Below, one piece after another: positions 17,844 through 28,181 of a stretch of DNA of 64,000 nucleotides. Numbering within the stretch: position 1 is the first letter of the stretch; each line of letters starts with the position of its first letter. The position numbers and the translations under genes are program-made. Source of the DNA: Corynebacterium humireducens NBRC 106098 = DSM 45392 (GTDB lineage Bacteria > Actinomycetota > Actinomycetes > Mycobacteriales > Mycobacteriaceae); assembly GCF_000819445.1 (NCBI RefSeq), contig NZ_CP005286.1, positions 2,232,001 through 2,296,000 of the forward strand, read 5' to 3'. The notes below the pieces were generated by a model. It searched no databases. It saw only the letters and a list, made by a program, of their open reading frames with translations, and was not told the origin of the DNA.

Positions 17844-18515
17844 CTAGGCTGCGATCGTGCCGATGGCGGACAGGAACATCCCCAGACCGTCGGTGGACGG
17901 GCCGGTGAGGACCTCGACGGCGTGCTCCGGGTGCGGCATGAGGCCCACGACGCGGCCGGTCTCGTTGGTGATGCCGGCGATCGCGTTGAGGGACCCGTTG
18001 TAGTTGTCGGTGTAGCGGAAGACCACGCGGCCCTCGCCCTCGAGCATCTCGATGGTGTCCGGGGCGGCCTGGAAGCGGCCCTCACCGTGCTTGGCGGGGA
18101 CGAGGATCCTCTGGCCGGCCTCGTAGTTGGAGGTCCACGCGGTGTCCGCGTTGACGACCTCCAGGTAGGTGTCGGTGCAGTGGAAGTGCAGACCCTCGTT
18201 GCGGGTCAGGGCGCCCGGCAGCAGGCGGGCCTCGGTGAGGACCTGGAAGCCGTTGCAGATGCCCAGGACGGGCATGCCCTTGCCGGCGGCGTCGACGACG
18301 GCACGCATGACGGGGGCGATGGCGGAGATGGCTCCCGAACGCAGGTAGTCGCCGTAGGAGAAGCCACCGGGAACGACGACGGCGTCGATGCCCTTCAGGT
18401 CCTCGTCGGCGTGCCAGAGGTTGACCACCTCGGCGCCGGCGATGCGCACGGCGCGGGCCGCGTCGACGTCGTCCAGGGTGCCGGGGAAGGTGATGACTCC
18501 GATCTTGGCGGTCAC
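17844..18515 (-). CDS. purQ: Phosphoribosylformylglycinamidine synthase, glutaminase subunit PurQ
   Basis: 223-residue class I glutamine amidotransferase that supplies ammonia to PurL. The nucleophile Cys is in '[11 protein letters not shown]' near residue 88, and the catalytic His/Glu pair is in '[10 protein letters not shown]' near 197. GTG start (18515) overlaps the purS stop as GTGA, indicating translational coupling. Confidence 0.97.
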   Translation of the reverse strand: MTAKIGVITFPGTLDDVDAARAVRIAGAEVVNLWHADEDLKGIDAVVVPGGFSYGDYLRSGAISAIAPVMRAVVDAAGKGMPVLGICNGFQVLTEARLLPGALTRNEGLHFHCTDTYLEVVNADTAWTSNYEAGQRILVPAKHGEGRFQAAPDTIEMLEGEGRVVFRYTDNYNGSLNAIAGITNETGRVVGLMPHPEHAVEVLTGPSTDGLGMFLSAIGTIAA

Positions 18516-18757
18516 TTGGCGACCTCCACGCCGACGACCTCGAAGTCCTCGATCACGGTGTTGGCGAGCAGCGTCTCAGCGAGCTTCTCGAGATCGGCGG
18601 TGGTGACGGAGTCGTCCACCTCCAGCTCGAAACGCTTGCCCTGACGTACGTCGCTGACGCCTGTGACGCCGATGCGTCCCAGTGCGCGGTGGACAGCCTG
18701 TCCCTGGGGGTCGAGGATCTCCGCCTTCGGCATGACATTCACAACAACACGGGCCAC
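18512..18757 (-). CDS. purS: Phosphoribosylformylglycinamidine synthase subunit PurS
   Basis: 81-residue structural subunit that bridges PurL and PurQ and is required for ammonia transfer. Small alpha/beta domain with '[16 protein letters not shown]' near 15-30. First gene of purS-purQ-purL, GTG start; 4-nt overlap with purQ. Confidence 0.94.
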   Translation of the reverse strand: MARVVVNVMPKAEILDPQGQAVHRALGRIGVTGVSDVRQGKRFELEVDDSVTTADLEKLAETLLANTVIEDFEVVGVEVAK

Positions 18758-18866
18758 AGTTTTCCCTTATCTTCGCCGGAATTGGTCGGTCTCAGCATAG
18801 CGCGTCAACGCCCCGGTTAATACTCGGCAAACGCTCCTGCAACCGACGCCACACTCCCCCGCCGGG

Positions 18867-18884
18867 TGAACCCCCGATGAATTC
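18867..18884 (+). promoter_or_regulatory. Possible PhoR box upstream of nucH
   Basis: Two TGAA-containing repeats, GTGAAC at 18866-18871 and ATGAAT at 18877-18882, are spaced by exactly 11 bp on the coding strand. They lie about 45 nt upstream of the likely -10 (TAGGTA, 18921-18926). The period matches the tandem repeats before pstS, but sequence agreement is weaker. Assignment is inferred. Confidence 0.35.
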
Positions 18885-18936
18885 TTGGTTCTCGGGATGC
18901 GAGTAGGTGTGATCAAGGGTTAGGTATGCGCGTGGC

Positions 18937-18958
18937 CGAATGTGCCCAGACACATTCG
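18937..18958 (+). promoter_or_regulatory. Perfect 8-bp stem-loop in the nucH leader
   Basis: CGAATGTG (18937-18944) pairs with CACATTCG (18951-18958) around a 6-nt loop, 45 nt before the chosen start. It lies in the transcribed leader if the -10 is near 18921. It could stabilise the mRNA or slow translation. Confidence 0.5.
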
Positions 18959-19003
18959 GGTCAACCGTCATTCCGCCGATTTCATTCCCAGAGGGTCACA
19001 CTG

Positions 19004-21595
19004 ATGTTCCGTCCTGCCGCAGGACTGATCGCCGCCGCCACCACCGGCCTGGCGCTCGTCCTCGTCCCTGTCACCGCCACCGCCGCCCCCGACGGCTCCA
19101 ACGTCGTCATCAACGAGGTCTACGGAGGTGGCGGCAACTCCGGTTCCGTCTACTCCCACGACTTCGTCGAGCTGTACAACCCGACCGACCGCGACATCGA
19201 CCTGTCCGGCTGGGCCATCGACCAGCGTTCCGCCGCCGACAACCGCGGCACCCTGCACACCATCACCGAAGGTGTCATCCCGGCCGGCGGCTACTTCCTC
19301 ATCCAGGGCGCGGCCGGCAACAACGCCACCGGCGAGCTGCCCACCCCGGACTCCGTCGGCACCTTCAACTACTCGGGCACCAACGCGATCTCCGAGCTTT
19401 TCGACGCCACCGGCACCGCCGTCGACCTCGTCGGCTGGGGCTCCGCCACCCGCTTCGAGACTGCCCCGGCCCAGTCCACCACCAACGCGACCTCCACCGC
19501 GCGCATCAACGACGGCGTGGACACCGACAACAACGCCCTAGACTTCGCCCGTTCCACCCCGACCCCGCAGAACTCGGGCATGGCCGGCGAGCCGACCGAC
19601 CCGACCGAGCCGGGCGAGACCGAGGACCCGACCGTGACCATCGCGGAGATCCAGGGCACCGGCGACGTCACCCCGTACGCCGGCCAGCAGGTCACCACCG
19701 AGGGTGTCGTCACCGCCGTCTACGACGAGGGCGGCCGCAACGGCATCATCATCCAGACGCCGGGGACGGGCGGCGTCGAGAAGCAGGTCGGGGACGCCTC
19801 CGACGCGATCTTCGTCTACCTGGGCTCCCGCGGCGAGTTCCCGGAGATCGGCGACTCCCTGATCGTCACCGGTCAGGCCGAGGAGTACTACAACGTCACG
19901 CAGCTCAACCGCCCGACGATCACCCTCCCGGACACCGCGTTCGCCCCGGTCGTCCCGACCGAGATCGAGCAGCTGCCCGCCGGCGATGAGGCCCGCGAGC
20001 CCTACGAGCACATGCTCGTCCTGCCGACCGGTGCGCACACCGTGACCAACAACTACTCGCTGAACACCTACGGCGAGATCGGCCTGGCCCCGGGCACCAC
20101 CGCCCACCGTCAGCCCACCGACCTGTACGCCCCGGACACCGACCCGGCCTCCGCTGTGCAGCAGCTCGCCGCCGAGCAGCTCGCCGAGCTGGTGCTTCTC
20201 GACGACGGCCGCACCCGCAACTACATGACCGGCGACCAGAACACCCCGCTGCCGTACGTCGCCGTCGACGGTGCCCCGCACATGTCGATCCGCACCGGCG
20301 CGGCCGTGGACTTCCAGCACCCGGTCACCGTGGACTTCTCCCACAACTACTGGCGCTTCCAGCCGACCACCCCGATCACCGGCCACAACTCCGCCGCCGA
20401 GCTCCCCATCACCTGGGAGGACACCCGCACCGCTGAGATCGGCGCCATGGACACCGTCGCCGGTGACTACTCCATCGCGTCCTTCAACGTGCTGAACTAC
20501 TTCACCTCCCTCGGCAAGGACGAGGCCGGCTGCCGCGCGTACACCGACATGTACGGCAACCCGGTCGCCACCAACTACTGCGACGTCCGCGGCGCCTACT
20601 CCGAGTCCGCGTTCCAGGACCAGCAGACCAAGATCGTCGCCGCCATCAACGCCCTCGACGTCGACGTCCTCGGCCTCGAGGAGATCGAGAACACCTACGC
20701 CCTGACCGGTGACATCGAGCGTCGCGACGAGGCGCTGTCCCTGCTGGTCGACGCCCTCAACGCCGACGCTGGCTTCGAGCGCTGGGCCTACGTCACCTCC
20801 CCGGCGCAGGTCGGTACCGACGAGGACGTCATCCGCGTCGGCTTCATCTACAACCCGGCCACCGTCGAGACCGTCGGCGAGTCCCGCATCTTCGACGACG
20901 CCCGCTTCACCGGCACCGCCCGCCAGCCGCTGGCCCAGGAGTTCCAGCCGGTCGGCGGCGGCCAGTCGTTTGTCGCCGTGGTCAACCACTTCAAGTCCAA
21001 GGGCTCCGTCGCCATGGGTGACTCCGACCAGGGCGACGGCCAGGGCAACAACGCCACCGTCCGCGCCAACCAGTCCCAGGCCCTCATCGAGCACCTCGGC
21101 GACCAGGCCGACTGGGTCGAGCTGCCGACCTTCATCCTCGGTGACATCAACGCCTACTCCCGCGAGACCGCGATCTCCGTCCTGGAGAACGCCGGCTACA
21201 CCAACATCGCCGCCCAGTACGACCCGGAGCACACCACCTACCAGTTCAGCGGCCTGCTCGGTTCCCTGGACCATGCCCTGGGTAACGCCGCCGCGATGGA
21301 GCTCGTCGAGGACGCGCGCATCTGGAACATCAACGCCGATGAGCCGATCATCTACGAGTACTCCCGCCGCCTCTACAACGTGGTCGACTTCCACGAGGAC
21401 AACTACTTCCGTTCCTCCGACCACGACCCGGTGAAGGTCGGCTTCCACCTGACCACCACCCAGGAGCCGGAGGAGCCGGTTGAGCCGGAGGAGCCGGTTG
21501 AGCCGGAGGAGCCGAAGCAGAACGGCCGCCCGGCCCACTCCTCCGAGAACGGTCGCCCGGCGCACTCCTCCTTCCACAACAACGGTCGCCGCTAA
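19004..21595 (+). CDS. nucH: Secreted nuclease NucH (LTD + OB + endonuclease/exonuclease/phosphatase)
   Basis: 863 residues. Signal peptide 1-27 (hydrophobic core, cleavage after TATA). A lamin-tail domain follows (about 32-150, 'VVINEVYGGGGNSG' and 'FVELYNPTDRDIDLSGW'), then an OB-like DNA-binding region as in YhcR/ExeM nucleases (about 205-400), then an exonuclease-endonuclease-phosphatase domain with 'ASFNVLNYF', 'GLEEIEN', 'LGDINAYSRE' and 'SSDHDP' (about 490-810). The tail repeats PEEPVE and NGRPAHSS and lacks LPXTG. ATG 19004 is preceded by GAGGG; an upstream ATG (18926) would bury the signal. In C. glutamicum nucH belongs to the phosphate-starvation regulon. Confidence 0.88.
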   Translation: MFRPAAGLIAAATTGLALVLVPVTATAAPDGSNVVINEVYGGGGNSGSVYSHDFVELYNPTDRDIDLSGWAIDQRSAADNRGTLHTITEGVIPAGGYFLIQGAAGNNATGELPTPDSVGTFNYSGTNAISELFDATGTAVDLVGWGSATRFETAPAQSTTNATSTARINDGVDTDNNALDFARSTPTPQNSGMAGEPTDPTEPGETEDPTVTIAEIQGTGDVTPYAGQQVTTEGVVTAVYDEGGRNGIIIQTPGTGGVEKQVGDASDAIFVYLGSRGEFPEIGDSLIVTGQAEEYYNVTQLNRPTITLPDTAFAPVVPTEIEQLPAGDEAREPYEHMLVLPTGAHTVTNNYSLNTYGEIGLAPGTTAHRQPTDLYAPDTDPASAVQQLAAEQLAELVLLDDGRTRNYMTGDQNTPLPYVAVDGAPHMSIRTGAAVDFQHPVTVDFSHNYWRFQPTTPITGHNSAAELPITWEDTRTAEIGAMDTVAGDYSIASFNVLNYFTSLGKDEAGCRAYTDMYGNPVATNYCDVRGAYSESAFQDQQTKIVAAINALDVDVLGLEEIENTYALTGDIERRDEALSLLVDALNADAGFERWAYVTSPAQVGTDEDVIRVGFIYNPATVETVGESRIFDDARFTGTARQPLAQEFQPVGGGQSFVAVVNHFKSKGSVAMGDSDQGDGQGNNATVRANQSQALIEHLGDQADWVELPTFILGDINAYSRETAISVLENAGYTNIAAQYDPEHTTYQFSGLLGSLDHALGNAAAMELVEDARIWNINADEPIIYEYSRRLYNVVDFHEDNYFRSSDHDPVKVGFHLTTTQEPEEPVEPEEPVEPEEPKQNGRPAHSSENGRPAHSSFHNNGRR

Positions 21596-21610
21596 GCGTC
21601 TGACAGCACG

Positions 21611-21650
21611 AACCCCGGCTCCCTCCTCGCGAGGGGGCCGGGGTTCTTTC
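21611..21650 (+). terminator. Terminator of nucH
   Basis: A 15-bp stem (21611-21625 with 21631-21645, one G-T pair) with 5-nt loop is followed by CTTTCT. It lies 15 nt after the nucH stop. Confidence 0.8.
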
Positions 21651-21655
21651 TGGTT

Positions 21656-22336
21656 CTACTTCACGACGTCGCGGTAGTCACCCGGGTCAGCGCCTGCGGC
21701 GACGGCGGCGCGGGCGGCCCGCAGGAAGTCATTCGCGACCTTCTTGTCCAGGAGGTTACGGCCGGAGACCGACAGGCGGATGGTGTTGCCGCGTGCCGCG
21801 CCCCGCTCGGCGGCGCGGATGACGTTGCGGCGCCACCACTTCGCCGCGCCGAAGCCCTCACCGACGGAGAGGTTGCGGCACTGGAGGAAGCGGCCGTCGT
21901 CAAGCACGTGGAGGCCGCGGGTGCTGGCGGCGAGGGTGAACCCGAAGTCGGGCAGCACCTCGAGGGTGCCGGGTGACATGCGCCAGCGGGGCGGGGCGAA
22001 GATGTCGGTCTCGAAGCCGATCTTCCGCATCTGGCGGGTGGCACCGGCAACGCGGAGACGGGCCTCGTGGGCCCCGAGGTTCGCGAACTCGGCGCGACGG
22101 CCCTGCACCGCCTGGTCGAAACCGTTGAGGATGAGCACCCGCCCGGACTCCTGCTGCCCCCGCAGCCAGTCCCGGGTGCGGGCGTCCTTGGCGAGGTGCC
22201 AGTTGCCGTCGATATGCGGCGCGACCAGCAGCGACACCGGGATTCCCTCGGCGTCGAGGGAGGTGACCATGCCCGCCACAGCTCCCCGTGTGTCACTGAA
22301 GATACTGGAGATGGATACCAGGAGCCGGCCACGCAT
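21656..22336 (-). CDS. DUF2334 polysaccharide-deacetylase-like protein
   Basis: 226 residues of the DUF2334 family, distantly related to NodB-type polysaccharide deacetylases. Visible parts: 'MRGRLLVSISSIFSDT' at the start, 'LVAPHIDGNWHLAKD' near 39, 'LNGFDQAVQG' near 70 and 'FAPPRWRMSP' near 115. The first Asp-His motif of true deacetylases is not clear, so catalytic activity is uncertain. Eight nt downstream of ptrB on the same strand, probably cotranscribed. Confidence 0.75.
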   Translation of the reverse strand: MRGRLLVSISSIFSDTRGAVAGMVTSLDAEGIPVSLLVAPHIDGNWHLAKDARTRDWLRGQQESGRVLILNGFDQAVQGRRAEFANLGAHEARLRVAGATRQMRKIGFETDIFAPPRWRMSPGTLEVLPDFGFTLAASTRGLHVLDDGRFLQCRNLSVGEGFGAAKWWRRNVIRAAERGAARGNTIRLSVSGRNLLDKKVANDFLRAARAAVAAGADPGDYRDVVK

Positions 22337-22344
22337 AAGGGGGA

Positions 22345-24489
22345 TTATCGCACGACCTGCCCCGGCTGTCCTGCCGAGGTGACGACGGCCCCGGAGGCCC
22401 GCAGGGTCCACGCGTACTCGTAGGCGGTCTGACGCCAGCGGGCGTAGCGGCCGGACACGCCGCCGTGACCGGCGGACATCTCGGTCTTGAGCAGGAACTC
22501 CCCGCCGGTCGCGGTGGCCCGGAGGGCGGCGATCCACTTGGCGGGTTCGACGTAGAGGACGCGCGTGTCGTTGAGCGAGGTGATGGCGAGGATGTCGGGG
22601 TAGTCCTGGGCCGTGACGTTCTCGTAGGGGGCGTAGGAGGCCATGTAGTCGTAGACCTCGGCGTCGTCGTAGGGGTTGCCCCACTCGTCCCACTCGGTGA
22701 CCGTGAGCGGCAGCTCGGGCTTGAGCATGGAGGTCAGCGGGTCGACGAAGGGGACGACGGCCTGGATGCCGGCGAAGCGGTCGGGGGCCAGGTTGGCGAT
22801 CGCACCCATGAGCATGCCGCCGGCGGAGCCACCCTCGGCGACGAGGCGGTCGGGGGCGGTGAAGCCGCGACTGATGAGGTCGTCGGCGACGGCGATGAAG
22901 TCGGTGAAGGTGTTCTTCTTGCTCAGCTGCTTGCCGGTGTCGTACCAGGCGCGGCCCATCTCGCCGCCGCCGCGGACATGGGCCACGGCGAAGATCATGC
23001 CGCGGTCCATGAGGGAGAGACGGGCGATGGAGAAGCCCGGGTCGATGCTGGACTCGTAGGAGCCGTAGGCGTAGAGCAGCGTCGGCTGCGGTTTCGTCAG
23101 GTCGAGGTCGGCGCGGTGGACCAGGGAGACGGGGATCTCGGCACCGTCGTCGGCGGTCACCCACAGGCGGTAGGCGGTGTACTCGGCCGGGTCGTAGCCG
23201 CCGCGGATCTCCTGCTCCTTGAGGAGGGTGAACTCGCCCGTCGCGACGCGGTAGTCGAACAGCCGGGCCGGGGTGGTGAACGAGCCGTAGGAGATGCGGA
23301 TCACCGGGGCGTCCCACTCCGGGTTGCCGAGGGAGCCGGCGGTGTAGAGCTCCTCGTCGAACTCGAGTTCCGTGAAGTGGCCGTAGCCGTGCTCGGGCAG
23401 GACCATGAGGGCGAGGCGGCCGATGGCGCCGCGTCGATAAGCAGCGACCAGGAAGTCGCGGAACGTGTCGACGCCCTCGATCCGCCAGTCGTCGCGATGC
23501 GGGATGAGCACGTTGAGGTCCCGCAGGTGCGGGAGCTTATCGACGCCGCACTCACCGACCTCGAAGTTCGGGCCCGACGCGTTGTGCGTGACGATCCACC
23601 GGCTCTCCCCGTCGATGACGGCATGGTCGACGGCGTACTCGATGCCCTTCTCACGCGGCCACAGCACCTGGAACTCCCCCTCCGGGTCGTCCATGCGCAG
23701 GACACGCGTCTCAGAGGTGATCTTGGAGGCCGCCTCGATGATGAGCCACTGCTCGCAGCGGGTCGCGCCGACGCCGGTGAAGAACTGCTCGTCCTCCTCC
23801 CGGAAGACACACACGTCCTCCGCCGGGTCGGTGCCGATGCGGTGCCGCCACACGGTGTCGGGGCGCCAGGCGTCGTCGACACGCTGGTAGAAGAGGTACT
23901 CCTCCCCCGCCCAGGTGGCGCCGTAGTAGATGTTCTCCAGGACGTCCGGCAGCAGCTCCCCGGTCTCCAGGTCCTTGATGCGCAGGGTGAAACGCTCATC
24001 ACCGGTCGTGTCCACGGAGTACGCGAGGTAACGCCCCGACGTGGTCACCGAGGAGGCGCCGACCGAGAAGAACTCGTGCCCCTCCGCCAGCTCGTTGAGG
24101 TCCAGCAGGACCTGCTCCCCCTCGGGGCGGCCCTCCTCCGGGATGACCGGCGGGGTCCACGGATCCTGGCCCTCCGCCACGGGGATGCGGCAGCTCAGGC
24201 CGTAGCTCTGCCCCTCGATGGTGCGACCGTAGTACCACCAGTCGCCGGCCCGCTGCGGGACGGACATGTCCGTCTCCTTGATGCGGCCCTTCATCTCCTG
24301 GTAGACCTCCTCCGTGAGATCCTCCAGGTCGGCGGTCTGCTGCTTCGTGTACTCGTTCTCCGCCTCGAGGTACGCGATGGTCTCCGGGGACTCCTTGTCG
24401 CGCATCCACTCGTAGTTGTCGGTGAACGTGCGGCCGTGGAACTCACGGACCACGGGATGGCGCGGGGCGATCGGGGGCGTCACAGTCAT
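22345..24489 (-). CDS. ptrB: Oligopeptidase B (S9A prolyl oligopeptidase family)
   Basis: 714-residue cytosolic serine peptidase cleaving short peptides after basic residues. An N-terminal beta-propeller (about 75-430) is followed by an alpha/beta-hydrolase domain with 'RGGGEMGRAWYDTGKQ' near 525, the nucleophile Ser in 'GGSAGGMLMG' near 563 and the catalytic His in 'MSAGHGGVSGRY' near 685. The start 'MTVTPPIAPRHPVVREFHGR' matches the usual N-terminus; the longer frame upstream has no support. Confidence 0.9.
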   Translation of the reverse strand: MTVTPPIAPRHPVVREFHGRTFTDNYEWMRDKESPETIAYLEAENEYTKQQTADLEDLTEEVYQEMKGRIKETDMSVPQRAGDWWYYGRTIEGQSYGLSCRIPVAEGQDPWTPPVIPEEGRPEGEQVLLDLNELAEGHEFFSVGASSVTTSGRYLAYSVDTTGDERFTLRIKDLETGELLPDVLENIYYGATWAGEEYLFYQRVDDAWRPDTVWRHRIGTDPAEDVCVFREEDEQFFTGVGATRCEQWLIIEAASKITSETRVLRMDDPEGEFQVLWPREKGIEYAVDHAVIDGESRWIVTHNASGPNFEVGECGVDKLPHLRDLNVLIPHRDDWRIEGVDTFRDFLVAAYRRGAIGRLALMVLPEHGYGHFTELEFDEELYTAGSLGNPEWDAPVIRISYGSFTTPARLFDYRVATGEFTLLKEQEIRGGYDPAEYTAYRLWVTADDGAEIPVSLVHRADLDLTKPQPTLLYAYGSYESSIDPGFSIARLSLMDRGMIFAVAHVRGGGEMGRAWYDTGKQLSKKNTFTDFIAVADDLISRGFTAPDRLVAEGGSAGGMLMGAIANLAPDRFAGIQAVVPFVDPLTSMLKPELPLTVTEWDEWGNPYDDAEVYDYMASYAPYENVTAQDYPDILAITSLNDTRVLYVEPAKWIAALRATATGGEFLLKTEMSAGHGGVSGRYARWRQTAYEYAWTLRASGAVVTSAGQPGQVVR

Positions 24490-24543
24490 GCCCACCGATC
24501 CTAGTGCCGCCGGCGGGGACGCCCGTGACAGGCCTCCGCCCAT

Positions 24544-24574
24544 GAAAAAGACCCCGGGCAGATGCCCGGGGTCT
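24544..24574 (-). terminator. Rho-independent terminator of purC
   Basis: A 12-bp stem (24549-24560 with 24563-24574) with a very tight loop, followed on the minus strand by TTTTTC, 9 nt after the purC stop. Confidence 0.85.
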
Positions 24575-24583
24575 AAGAGAGGG

Positions 24584-25477
24584 TTACACGCACTGGCCGA
24601 CCCAGGTGCAGAACTTCTCACCCGACAGACGCTCGTACGCCTCGATGTAGCGCTCCCGGGTCGCCTCGACGACGGAGCCCGGCAGCACCGGCGGCGGGGT
24701 GTCGTCGGACTGGTCCCACCCCGACTTCGGGGAGGTCAGCCAGTTGCGCACGTACTGCTTGTCGAAGCTCGGCTGGACCTTGCCCTCCTCATAGGAGTCG
24801 GCCGGCCAGTACCGGGAGGAGTCCGGGGTCAGGACCTCATCGGCCAGCACCAGGGTGCCGTCCTCGTCGAGACCGAACTCGAACTTCGTGTCCGCCAGGA
24901 TGATGCCCTTCTCCTCGGCCAGCGCGGCGGCCTCCGAGTAGATGCGCAGGGTCGCGTCGCGCAGCTCGTTGGCGCGCTTCTCACCGAGCTTCTCGACGAC
25001 CACCTCGAAGCTCACATTCTCGTCGTGGTCACCCTGCTCCGCCTTGGTCGCCGGGGTGAAGATCGGCTCCGGCAGCTTCGAGGACTCCACGAGTCCCTCC
25101 GGCAGCTCGATGCCGCAGACGGTGCCGTCCGCCTGGTACTCCTTCAGCCCGGAGCCGGTGAGGTAGCCACGGGCGACGCACTCGAACGGCAGCATCTTCA
25201 GCTTCTTCACGATCAGCGCCCGACCCAGCACCTCCTCCGGGATCCGCGGGTCGTCGATGGGGCCGGCGAGGTGGTTCGGGAAGTCGATGGCGTTGAAGAA
25301 GAACACGCTCATCGCCGTGAGCACCCGCCCCTTGTCGGGGATCTCCGGCTCGAGCATGTGGTCGTAGGCCGAGATACGGTCGGAGACCACCATCAGCAGG
25401 GTGTTGTCATCAACCTCGTAGATCTCGCGGACCTTGCCGGCGGAGATGTGGTTGTAGTCGGACAGCTCAGGACGCAT
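24584..25477 (-). CDS. purC: SAICAR synthetase PurC
   Basis: 297 residues. Joins CAIR with aspartate using ATP to give SAICAR. Family segments: '[17 protein letters not shown]' near 7, '[17 protein letters not shown]' near 97 and '[15 protein letters not shown]' near 190. Its promoter overlaps the end of purB: -10 TAGACT (25491-25486) lies 8 nt before the ATG, so it can be transcribed on its own as well as from purB. Confidence 0.96.
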   Translation of the reverse strand: MRPELSDYNHISAGKVREIYEVDDNTLLMVVSDRISAYDHMLEPEIPDKGRVLTAMSVFFFNAIDFPNHLAGPIDDPRIPEEVLGRALIVKKLKMLPFECVARGYLTGSGLKEYQADGTVCGIELPEGLVESSKLPEPIFTPATKAEQGDHDENVSFEVVVEKLGEKRANELRDATLRIYSEAAALAEEKGIILADTKFEFGLDEDGTLVLADEVLTPDSSRYWPADSYEEGKVQPSFDKQYVRNWLTSPKSGWDQSDDTPPPVLPGSVVEATRERYIEAYERLSGEKFCTWVGQCV

Positions 25478-25485
25478 GACAGGGG

Positions 25486-25491
25486 AGTCTA
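25486..25491 (-). promoter_or_regulatory. -10 box of purC
   Basis: TAGACT on the minus strand at 25491-25486, 8 nt before the purC ATG and adjacent to the purB stop (25494-25492). Probable leaderless start. Confidence 0.5.
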
Positions 25492-26922
25492 TTACAGAAT
25501 CTCCCCGGGCTTGTACTGGGCCGCCTCGGGGTGGGCGTCGACAAGCACCTGGACGCGACGCAGCACGTGGTCGACCTGGGACTCCGCCGCGCCGATGAAG
25601 GCGTGACGGTCGGCCAGGGCGGCGTCGAGATCCGCCTGCGACATGGGCAGACGCTCATCCGCGGCGAGACGCTCGATGAGATCCTGGTCACCGCCGTTCT
25701 CACGCATGTTGAGCGCCACGGCGACGGCGTTCTCCTTGATGACCTCGTGCGCCGTCTCACGGCCGACGCCCGCGCGGACCGCCGCCATGAGGATGCGGGT
25801 GGTCGCCAGGAACGGCAGGTAACGCTCCAGCTCACGGTTGATCATCGCCGGGAAGGCGCCGAACTCGTCGAGGACGGTGAGGAAGGTCTCGAACATGCCG
25901 TCAATGGCGAAGAACGCGTCCGGCAGCGCCACACGGCGGATGACGGAGCAGAACACGTCACCCTCGTTCCACTGCTGGCCGGCCAGATCCGCGGTCATGG
26001 TCAGGTAGCCACGCAGGATGACCTGCAGACCACCGACGCGCTCGCAGGAACGGGCGTTCATCTTGTGCGGCATCGCGGAGGAGCCGACCTGGCCCTCCTT
26101 GAAGCCCTCCGTCACGGTCTCCGTGCCGGCCATGAGGCGGATCGTGTGCGACAGCGAGGACGGGCCGGAACCCAGCTGCACCAGCGCGGACACGGCGTCG
26201 AAGTCCAGGGAACGCGGGTACACCTGACCGACGGAGTCGAAGATGCGGGAGAAGCCGAGGTGGTCGGCGATGGAGGTCTCCAGGGCGGCGAGCTTGTTCT
26301 GGTCGCCGTCCATGAGGTCGAGCATGTCCTGCGCGGTGCCCATCGGACCCTTGATGCCGCGCAGCGGGTAACGGTCCAGGAGGTTCTCGGTGCGCTCGAT
26401 GGCGACGAGCATCTCGTCGGCCGCCGTGGCGAAACGCTTGCCCAGGGTCGTGGCCTGCGCCGCGACGTTGTGGGAACGGCCGGCCATGACCAGGGACTTG
26501 TACTGGGCGGCGCGGTCCGCGATGCGTGCGACGACGGCGATGGACTTGTCGCGGATGAACTCCAGGGAGCGGTAGATCTGCAGCTGCTCGACGTTCTCCG
26601 TCAGGTCGCGGCTGGTCATGCCCTTGTGGATGTGCTCGTGCCCCGCGAGGTCGTTGAACTCCTCGATGCGGGCCTTGACGTCGTGGCGGGTGACCCGCTC
26701 ACGGTCGGCGATCGACTCGAGGTCGACCCGGTCGATGACGGCCTCGTAGGCGTCGATGGCCTCAGCCGGGATGTCGACACCCAGATCCTTCTGCGCCTTC
26801 ATCACGGCGATCCAGAGCTGACGCTCCAGGATGATCTTGTACTCCGGGCTCCACAGGTTGCTCAGCTCCGCGGAGGCGTAGCGGTTGGACAGGACGTTCG
26901 CGATCTTCTTCTTCTCAGCCAC
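25492..26922 (-). CDS. purB: Adenylosuccinate lyase PurB
   Basis: 476 residues from the GTG at 26922. Cleaves SAICAR to AICAR and adenylosuccinate to AMP. The fumarase/aspartase signature '[15 protein letters not shown]' lies near residue 290 and the catalytic-His region '[18 protein letters not shown]' near 90. Fold and length match actinobacterial PurB. The open frame upstream of GTG is a shadow of the aminotransferase region. Just upstream of purC on the same strand. Confidence 0.96.
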   Translation of the reverse strand: MAEKKKIANVLSNRYASAELSNLWSPEYKIILERQLWIAVMKAQKDLGVDIPAEAIDAYEAVIDRVDLESIADRERVTRHDVKARIEEFNDLAGHEHIHKGMTSRDLTENVEQLQIYRSLEFIRDKSIAVVARIADRAAQYKSLVMAGRSHNVAAQATTLGKRFATAADEMLVAIERTENLLDRYPLRGIKGPMGTAQDMLDLMDGDQNKLAALETSIADHLGFSRIFDSVGQVYPRSLDFDAVSALVQLGSGPSSLSHTIRLMAGTETVTEGFKEGQVGSSAMPHKMNARSCERVGGLQVILRGYLTMTADLAGQQWNEGDVFCSVIRRVALPDAFFAIDGMFETFLTVLDEFGAFPAMINRELERYLPFLATTRILMAAVRAGVGRETAHEVIKENAVAVALNMRENGGDQDLIERLAADERLPMSQADLDAALADRHAFIGAAESQVDHVLRRVQVLVDAHPEAAQYKPGEIL

Positions 26923-27011
26923 GCCCCCGATTATCGCATGACCAGCGGCGGGGGTGGCCCGGGAGTCCCCGGATCCGGGCCGTTTCCCCCGCGCCGCAGG
27001 TCGCCGCGCGG

Positions 27012-28181
27012 TCAGCGACGCACGTACTCGCCGAGGCGCCGGATCGCCTCGCGGGTCTCCTCCTCCGGGGCGCACAGCGTGAGGCGGACCCACTTGTGAC
27101 CGTTGATCGGGTCGAAGTCGACGCCCGGCGCGAAGGCCACGCCGATCTCCTCGACGAGCTCGTGGCACCAGGCCTCGGAGTCGTCGGTGACGTGGGAGAC
27201 GTCGAGCCACAGGTAGAGCCCGCCGTCGGGTTCCGCCATGGTGGTGAAACCGGCCGCCGGCAGCTCCTCGAGCAGCACCGCGCGGGCGGCGCGGTAGCGC
27301 TCGACGTGGGAGTCGAGTTCGGCGCGCGCCTCCGGGGTGAAGGCGGCACGCCCGGCGACCTGCGAGATCGCCGGCGGGCAGAGCGCCAGCGAGGCCTGCA
27401 GGTTCTCCACGGGGGTGACCAGCTCGTCGGGGAGGATGAGCCAGCCGACGCGCCAGCCGGTCATGGAGTAGTACTTCGACAGCGTGCCCACGACGATCGC
27501 CCGGTCGGAGAACTGGCGTGCGGTGGCCAGGGGGCGGCCGAAGGACATGCCGTGGTAGTCCTCGTCGGAGATGAGCACGGCGTCGTTGTCCTCGCACCAG
27601 CGGGCGATGCGCTCGAGCTCCGCGGGGTCGATGGTCGTGCCGGAGGGGTTGCCCGGGGAGGTGACGATCACCGCCCGCGGCCTGTCAGCCTCCGGCAGTG
27701 CCTCGAGCATCGCGGCCGTCGGCTGGAAGCGGGTCGACTCGTCGCACACGAGGTTGACCACCCGCGCCCCGAGGGACTCCAGGATGTTGCGGTACGCCGG
27801 GTAACCGGGGCAGGACAGGGCGACGGCGTCGCCGTGGTCGAGCACGGCCAGGAAGGACGCGACGAAGCCACCGGAGGAGCCGGTGGTGATCACCACGTTG
27901 TCCGCGCTGGTGTGCACGCCGTAGGTGTCGGAGTGCCAGGCCGCGACGATCTCCCGGAGGTCGCGGTCACCGACCACCTCGGTGTACCCGAGGGGCGAGG
28001 CGTGGAGGGACTCCTCCGCCGCGGTCAGGACCGGGGCCGGGGCACCCGTGGAGGGCTGCCCGGCGCACAGCATGATGGTGTGCTTCCCCTCGCGGGCGCG
28101 TCGGTGCACGATGTCGAGCATCTGCATGACGCGGAAGGGCTGGACCTGGCCGCGGTCGCTGACGAGCTGCCGACCGGTCAC
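27012..28181 (-). CDS. Class I/II pyridoxal-phosphate aminotransferase
   Basis: 389 residues, fold type I. '[18 protein letters not shown]' near 102, '[13 protein letters not shown]' near 173, the PLP lysine in '[17 protein letters not shown]' near 235, and the C-terminal '[11 protein letters not shown]'. An aspartate-type aminotransferase or a related enzyme; the donor cannot be assigned. It overlaps purD by 4 nt, so it is cotranscribed with purine genes, possibly supplying aspartate for PurC and PurA (inference). Confidence 0.85.
   Translation of the reverse strand: MTGRQLVSDRGQVQPFRVMQMLDIVHRRAREGKHTIMLCAGQPSTGAPAPVLTAAEESLHASPLGYTEVVGDRDLREIVAAWHSDTYGVHTSADNVVITTGSSGGFVASFLAVLDHGDAVALSCPGYPAYRNILESLGARVVNLVCDESTRFQPTAAMLEALPEADRPRAVIVTSPGNPSGTTIDPAELERIARWCEDNDAVLISDEDYHGMSFGRPLATARQFSDRAIVVGTLSKYYSMTGWRVGWLILPDELVTPVENLQASLALCPPAISQVAGRAAFTPEARAELDSHVERYRAARAVLLEELPAAGFTTMAEPDGGLYLWLDVSHVTDDSEAWCHELVEEIGVAFAPGVDFDPINGHKWVRLTLCAPEEETREAIRRLGEYVRR

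Noticed and set aside
15520..17847. 775-codon plus-strand frame opposite purL
   Set aside because: Antisense shadow of purL with repetitive acidic composition; no family signature or start signals.
21470..21560. Short tandem repeats considered as an intergenic repeat array
   Set aside because: They are coding repeats (PEEPVE, NGRPAHSS) at the nucH C-terminus.
19538..21577. 679-codon minus-strand frame opposite nucH
   Set aside because: Val/Gly/Asp-rich antisense frame; nucH has clear signal peptide, domains and terminator.
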